Source: UBA4055 sp964648295 (GTDB lineage Bacteria > UBA4055). From it: 45,424 bases of DNA. The translations under genes were made by a program, and so were the position numbers. The notes below the pieces were generated by a model. That model made no database searches, had not been told where the DNA came from, and saw only the letters and a program-made list of their open reading frames with translations. Shown one piece after another: positions 41,435-45,424 of the stretch. Positions within the stretch are counted from its first letter, which is position 1. The number at the start of each line of letters is the position of its first letter. The stretch is taken from assembly GCA_964648295.1 (NCBI GenBank), contig CAZYNH010000018.1, forward strand, positions 1 through 45,424, in the 5' to 3' direction.

Positions 41435-44400
41435 TTAATTTATTTTCTCTACAAGGACCCTGCATTCCAGCCCGTTTATTTCAACCGTCGTACCGCCGGT
41501 CAGAGCAGCCTCACCTTTTTCGACAGAAACTGCGAGCGTTTCAGATGAAATATATTCTTTCAGGCTTTCTATGGCGTCACCAAGCTCAGGAACTGTGGAG
41601 TATTTCACGCTTATTCTGTCAGATATCTCATAACCGCTGTCTTTCCTTATGTTCTGTATCCTGTTTATGAGTTCACGGGCGTGGCATTCGGCCAGAAGCT
41701 CCGGTGTTACAGCAGTATCAAGTGAGACAGTTATATCCCCTTCAGACACCGAGAATATTCCCGGTTTTGATTCGTGCTGAACTGTCATATCTTCGAGTGT
41801 TACAGTCTCCCCTCCGACCGATACGGATCCACCATTTTCAACAATTCTGATATCCTCTAAGGACATTGATGAGATACCCTCGGCTATTACCTTCACTTTC
41901 GATCCGAATTTTTTCCCGAGCAGCCTGAAATTAGGCTTAGCAGTGATCTTCGCCAGTTCTTCCTCATTTTCTATAACCGTCACTTTCTTGACATTCAGCT
42001 CTTCTTTTATAAGCTCGCTGTATTCCTTTACGGCTTTTTGCGTGGTCTCTCTGTTGGCCACGACCGTGAAGTTCGAAAGCGGTTGTCTTATCTTAATATT
42101 CTTTTCATTCCTCAATGTCCTTCCGAGTTTTACGGCCGTTTCAACGAACGACATCTTTTCTTCCAGCTCCAGATCAATGAACCTTTCGTCTACCTCAGGA
42201 TAATCTCTCAGATGAACCGAAGGAGCGGCATTCGGGTATGCTGTAAGCTCAAGATTCTGATACAATTCTTCAGCTATAAAAGGCATAACAGGCGCTATAA
42301 GTTTAGTTAATATGGAAAGAACTTCATAAAGCGTTTCATAAGCATGGAGTTTATCCTGATCATTACCGCTTTTCCAGAACCTTCTTCTTGAACGCCTTAT
42401 GTACCAGTTGGTGAGCCTGTCTATGAAGTCGGTCATGGCCGGAAGCACATTATAAAGCTTATAGGCCGACATCTGCTCGTTGACCTCTTTGGTGAGGCTC
42501 TGCAGATAAGACATTATCCATTTGTCAAGATCGTTCGTCAGGTCTTCGGGTTTAAAATACTCGGGCTGAGGCTTCCATTTGTCTATATTCGCGTATGTCA
42601 CAAGGAAGCTGTAGCTGTTCCAGAGGGGCAGCATAACTTTTTTTATCACATCCATTATCCCGGCTTCTGAGAATCTCAGGTTCTCGGCTCTTACAGCAGG
42701 CGAGTTTATGAGGTACATCCTCATCGCGTCTGCGCCGTATTTGTCGAGTATTTCCGTTACCGGCGGATAGTTCTTTTTAGATTTTGACATCTTGCTGCCG
42801 TCCTCCGCGAGAACTGTGCCGTTCACTATAACGTTCAGAAAAGCCGGCTTGTTGAAAAGTGCGGTCGATATCACAAGAAGTTTGTTGAACCAGCCTCGTG
42901 TCTGGTCTATTCCCTCCGCTATAAAATCGCAGGGAAAATTCTCGTCGAACCTTTCCTTGTTCTCGAACGGATAGTGATTCTGGGCGTAGGGCATAGAACC
43001 TGATTCGAACCAGCAATCCAGAACTTCAGGCGTCCTTTTCATCTCTCCGCCGCATTTACACTTCATGGTCATCTTGTCAACGAAATGCTTGTGTATGTCT
43101 GTTATTTCGGAATTGCCAGTCCTGTCTTTAAGCTCCTGTACCGAACCTATACATTCGGTATGACCGCAGGTTTCGCATATCCATACAGGCAGCGGAGCGC
43201 CCCAGTACCTGTTCCTTGATATATGCCATTCAGGCATCTGTTCGAGAAGGTTGCCGAACCTCCCGTATTTTATGTTGTCCGGTATCCAGTTTATCTGCTC
43301 GTTGTTGGATATCATGTCCTGCTTTATAGGTTCGACATCTATCACCCAGCTGTCCGTAGCTTTCTGTATAAGTCCGGTATCGCATCTCCAGCAGTGAGGG
43401 TAGCTGTGCTGCACGGTATCATGCTTTATCAGCTTTCCGGCCGCTTTCAGATCCTTTATTATCTGTTTGTCAGCCGCTTTTATGCCGACACCCTCGTAAT
43501 CGGGAACCTCGGAGTTAAATCTGCCCATTTCGTCGACCGGATTAAGTACCGGAATACTGAACGGCTTTCCGGCCTCGAAATCCTCCTGTCCGAAGGCGGG
43601 AGCCTGGTGAACTATACCCGTTCCATCCTCTGTAGAAACATAATCGGCTTCTATAACGGTGTGTATATATTCGTTCATATCCCGGTAATAATCGAAAAGC
43701 GGCTCGTACTTCAGGCCTACAAGTTCTGATCCTGAAACCGTTTTGACTGCCTCAAAAGTACCCTCCTTAAAGTAATGGGGCACTCTGTCCGATGCCATAA
43801 CGAGTATTTTCCCGTCTTCAATGCTCTTGACGAACGAATATTCTATGGTCTTCTTTACCGCAAGAGCAGCGTTGGAAGGAAGCGTCCATGGCGTTGTCGT
43901 CCAGGCTGTAAGATACAGATTATCCTCGCCTCTGACCTTAAATATCACCGTGACGGACGGATCCTGAACATCTTTATACTCCAGGCTGGCTTCATGCTTG
44001 GAAAGCGGAGTGGAGCATCTAGTGCAGAAATGGTTTACGCGGTAGCCTTTTTTGACCAGGCCTCTTTCCCAGATGGACTTGAACACCCACCAGACCGATT
44101 CCATATACTCTATGTCCATGGTCTTGTAATCGTTGACAAAATCCACCCATCTGCCTGTTCTCTCAACTATCTTTTCCCATTCATCAACATATTTCAGCAC
44201 GATTCCTCTGCAGGCTTCGTTGAACCTGTCTATCCCGAAATCCTCGATATCTTTCTTCGATTCGAATTTAAGCTCTTTTTCCACCTCATATTCTACCGGC
44301 AGCCCGTGGCAGTCCCACCCGAATCTTCTCGACACATATTTTCCCTTCATTGTCCAGTATCTGGGTATAACATCTTTTAATGTCCCGCCTACCAGGTGTC

Positions 44401-44569
44401 CGTAATGGGGCAGTCCCGTAGCGAACGGGGGGCCGTCATAGAACACGTATTCTTTCTGCCCTTTTCTGTTATCCAAGGATTTTTTGAATATCTCGTTTTT
44501 CTTCCAGAAATTTAAAACGCTTTCTTCTATATCGGGAAAATTTACTTTTGAATTTACATCCTTAAACAT
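41435..44569 (-). CDS. ileS: Isoleucine-tRNA ligase, long eukaryote-like type
   Basis: A 1044-residue class I synthetase. The HIGH motif appears as PHYGH in DGPPFATGLPHYGHLVGG, and KMSKS as GSKMSKSKKNYPP. The CP1 editing domain is present (TAWTTTPWTLPSN; GTGIVHQAPAFGQEDFE). Zinc-type cysteines occur in HFCTRCSTPLSKHEA and WICETCGHTE. The length, these segments and the long C-terminal part without the usual terminal zinc finger match the type 2 enzyme, which is typically insensitive to mupirocin. AGAGGAT precedes the ATG. It heads the ileS-dksA-lspA series. Confidence 0.95.
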   Translation of the reverse strand: MFKDVNSKVNFPDIEESVLNFWKKNEIFKKSLDNRKGQKEYVFYDGPPFATGLPHYGHLVGGTLKDVIPRYWTMKGKYVSRRFGWDCHGLPVEYEVEKELKFESKKDIEDFGIDRFNEACRGIVLKYVDEWEKIVERTGRWVDFVNDYKTMDIEYMESVWWVFKSIWERGLVKKGYRVNHFCTRCSTPLSKHEASLEYKDVQDPSVTVIFKVRGEDNLYLTAWTTTPWTLPSNAALAVKKTIEYSFVKSIEDGKILVMASDRVPHYFKEGTFEAVKTVSGSELVGLKYEPLFDYYRDMNEYIHTVIEADYVSTEDGTGIVHQAPAFGQEDFEAGKPFSIPVLNPVDEMGRFNSEVPDYEGVGIKAADKQIIKDLKAAGKLIKHDTVQHSYPHCWRCDTGLIQKATDSWVIDVEPIKQDMISNNEQINWIPDNIKYGRFGNLLEQMPEWHISRNRYWGAPLPVWICETCGHTECIGSVQELKDRTGNSEITDIHKHFVDKMTMKCKCGGEMKRTPEVLDCWFESGSMPYAQNHYPFENKERFDENFPCDFIAEGIDQTRGWFNKLLVISTALFNKPAFLNVIVNGTVLAEDGSKMSKSKKNYPPVTEILDKYGADAMRMYLINSPAVRAENLRFSEAGIMDVIKKVMLPLWNSYSFLVTYANIDKWKPQPEYFKPEDLTNDLDKWIMSYLQSLTKEVNEQMSAYKLYNVLPAMTDFIDRLTNWYIRRSRRRFWKSGNDQDKLHAYETLYEVLSILTKLIAPVMPFIAEELYQNLELTAYPNAAPSVHLRDYPEVDERFIDLELEEKMSFVETAVKLGRTLRNEKNIKIRQPLSNFTVVANRETTQKAVKEYSELIKEELNVKKVTVIENEEELAKITAKPNFRLLGKKFGSKVKVIAEGISSMSLEDIRIVENGGSVSVGGETVTLEDMTVQHESKPGIFSVSEGDITVSLDTAVTPELLAECHARELINRIQNIRKDSGYEISDRISVKYSTVPELGDAIESLKEYISSETLAVSVEKGEAALTGGTTVEINGLECRVLVEKIN

Positions 44570-44583
44570 TTTATCCTCTTAAT

Positions 44584-45243
44584 TTACTTTTCCATTAACT
44601 TAAAACCTTCCGGTCTGTCCGTTATCTTTTTATCCGGTTTCGCGATCTCTTTAATGGAAACGATCTCTTTTTCAGAGACCTGAGTACCTCCTATCCTCGC
44701 GATTTCCTTCACTACTATCCCGCCTGTAGATTTTATCTTTTCCATCATGCTTCTGATATTCTTTGAGTTCTGATGCATCTTTCCCTGCTGCCTGATCAGA
44801 AGATCCGCGGGATAACCCGTCTTTTTTGCTATATACATATCAAGGTCCATTGCCATTCCCATGATCATCGCGCCTGCCGTGTATTTTTCCGTATCCCATT
44901 GCCCGATCTTCTGCTTTTCGCCTGTTTTTTTCAGCTCGAAATCTTTTATCTGCGAATCTGAATCCTGCATCAGACCCTCAAGGTCTTTGAATGATCTTCT
45001 AAAATAAGAGCTGTCGATCGTATTATAAAACGCAAATGATTCGTCGTCTATGAAGCTGAGGCTCATAGCATCCTTTACAATGATGATGTTTTCAAGAATA
45101 TAACTTTCCTGAAATGTTGTATCCGTCTTCCCGTCGCCGTCCGCGTCGGCAATGAGCATCTGCTTTATATAATAACTTTTAGCATTCGCCAAAGATGCCG
45201 CAGCTGTTATGATCAGTATAAAGATCTTCACTATAAGGTTCAT
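44584..45243 (-). CDS. Exported protein, DUF4412-like
   Basis: A 219-residue protein with a signal peptide (1-~21, ending AASLANA). The mature part starts KSYYIKQMLIADADGDGKTDTT; the DGDGKTD loop looks like a calcium-binding turn. Later blocks IGQWDTEKYTA and MAMDLDMYIAKKTGYPADLL recall DUF4412-like periplasmic proteins, whose role is unknown. GGAGAC precedes the ATG. It is 14 bases upstream of ileS and may share its transcript. Confidence 0.7.
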   Translation of the reverse strand: MNLIVKIFILIITAAASLANAKSYYIKQMLIADADGDGKTDTTFQESYILENIIIVKDAMSLSFIDDESFAFYNTIDSSYFRRSFKDLEGLMQDSDSQIKDFELKKTGEKQKIGQWDTEKYTAGAMIMGMAMDLDMYIAKKTGYPADLLIRQQGKMHQNSKNIRSMMEKIKSTGGIVVKEIARIGGTQVSEKEIVSIKEIAKPDKKITDRPEGFKLMEK

Positions 45244-45304
45244 TTTCCGTCTCCGTTATTCAAAGGTAAATATTTTAGCTCTTTTCATTAAAGAAAAGTC
45301 AGAG

Positions 45305-45333
45305 AATATATCAAAGTCGGACGATAATATCAA
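45305..45333 (-). promoter_or_regulatory. Promoter of the exported protein/ileS unit
   Basis: On the reverse strand TTGATA (45328-45333) and TATATT (45305-45310) have a 17-base spacer. The predicted start is ~45298, with a 55-base leader. Confidence 0.6.
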
Positions 45334-45372
45334 GTTAAAAATTAATTAAGATTTATTGACTGTAACAACCGT

Positions 45373-45424
45373 CTACTTTATTATCACGAACTTTCCGACG
45401 AAGTCGTCCTTTTTCTTCTCGGCG
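45373..45424 (-). CDS. 3' end of a gene cut by the window edge
   Basis: The reverse strand is open from the edge to a TAG at 45373-45375 and encodes AEKKKDDFVGKFVIIK as a C terminus. Codon choice looks like that of the neighbours. Too little is present to name it. The 130 bases to the next gene hold a promoter. Confidence 0.5.
   Translation of the reverse strand, partial: AEKKKDDFVGKFVIIK

Overview
The window is a gene-dense, AT-rich bacterial chromosome segment. Both edges cut into genes, and I see no phage, transposon or CRISPR array. Three proteins end in the C-terminal sorting module of type IX secretion (motif NPFNP), one of them a gingipain-type C25 protease, which points to the FCB superphylum. 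Genes carry ordinary Shine-Dalgarno sites and classical TTGACA/TATATT-like promoters with a nearly constant 17-base spacer. That argues against Bacteroidota proper and fits a neighbouring candidate phylum such as Delongbacteria or Cloacimonadota; this placement is inference.

Layout. 1-400: tRNA-Glu and tRNA-His, read leftward from two promoters. 402-2705 (-): TlpA-like thioredoxin, methyltransferase and cation-efflux protein in overlapping order. 2880-4565 (+): bifunctional formimidoyltransferase-cyclodeaminase. 4625-8808 (-): UPF0158 protein, TsaC-like protein, and a full-length relative of DNA polymerase III alpha that has lost its catalytic aspartates. 8914-11244 (-): patatin fused to an outer-membrane barrel. 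11355-13342 (+): methyltransferase and membrane-anchored nuclease. 13352-15467 (-): small ORF, rlmH, TPR protein, pdxJ. 15579-17926 (-): small ORF, flippase-like membrane protein, ECF sigma factor and zinc anti-sigma factor. 18008-20989 (+): lipoprotein, tRNA-Arg with degenerate copies of its 3' end, TPR protein, EcfT-like membrane protein, truA. 20991-25538 (-): purE, two glycosyltransferases (one an unusual fusion), sppA.

The most striking region is 25736-28818 (+). Two adjacent paralogous genes are each interrupted by one in-frame TGA at the same place in a thioredoxin-like active site (FCUTG and FSUTG, U = Sec). Exactly 20 bases after each TGA lies a hairpin with apical loop GGA, as expected of a bacterial SECIS. 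Read through, they encode 516- and 506-residue proteins with a signal peptide, a thioredoxin-like domain, a jelly-roll-like module shared with the nearby C25 protease, and a type IX sorting domain. I interpret them as a tandem pair of exported selenoproteins, possibly an undescribed family.

The right part is housekeeping: an M20 peptidase, an Fsr-like MFS transporter and the C25 protease, then acpP-fabF-rnc (+), then leftward thrS-infC-rpmI-rplT and ileS-dksA-like-lspA. infC appears to start at ATC, and thrS has a hairpin between its ribosome-binding site and its start codon. The right edge holds a DUF4412-like exported protein and the tail of one more gene.
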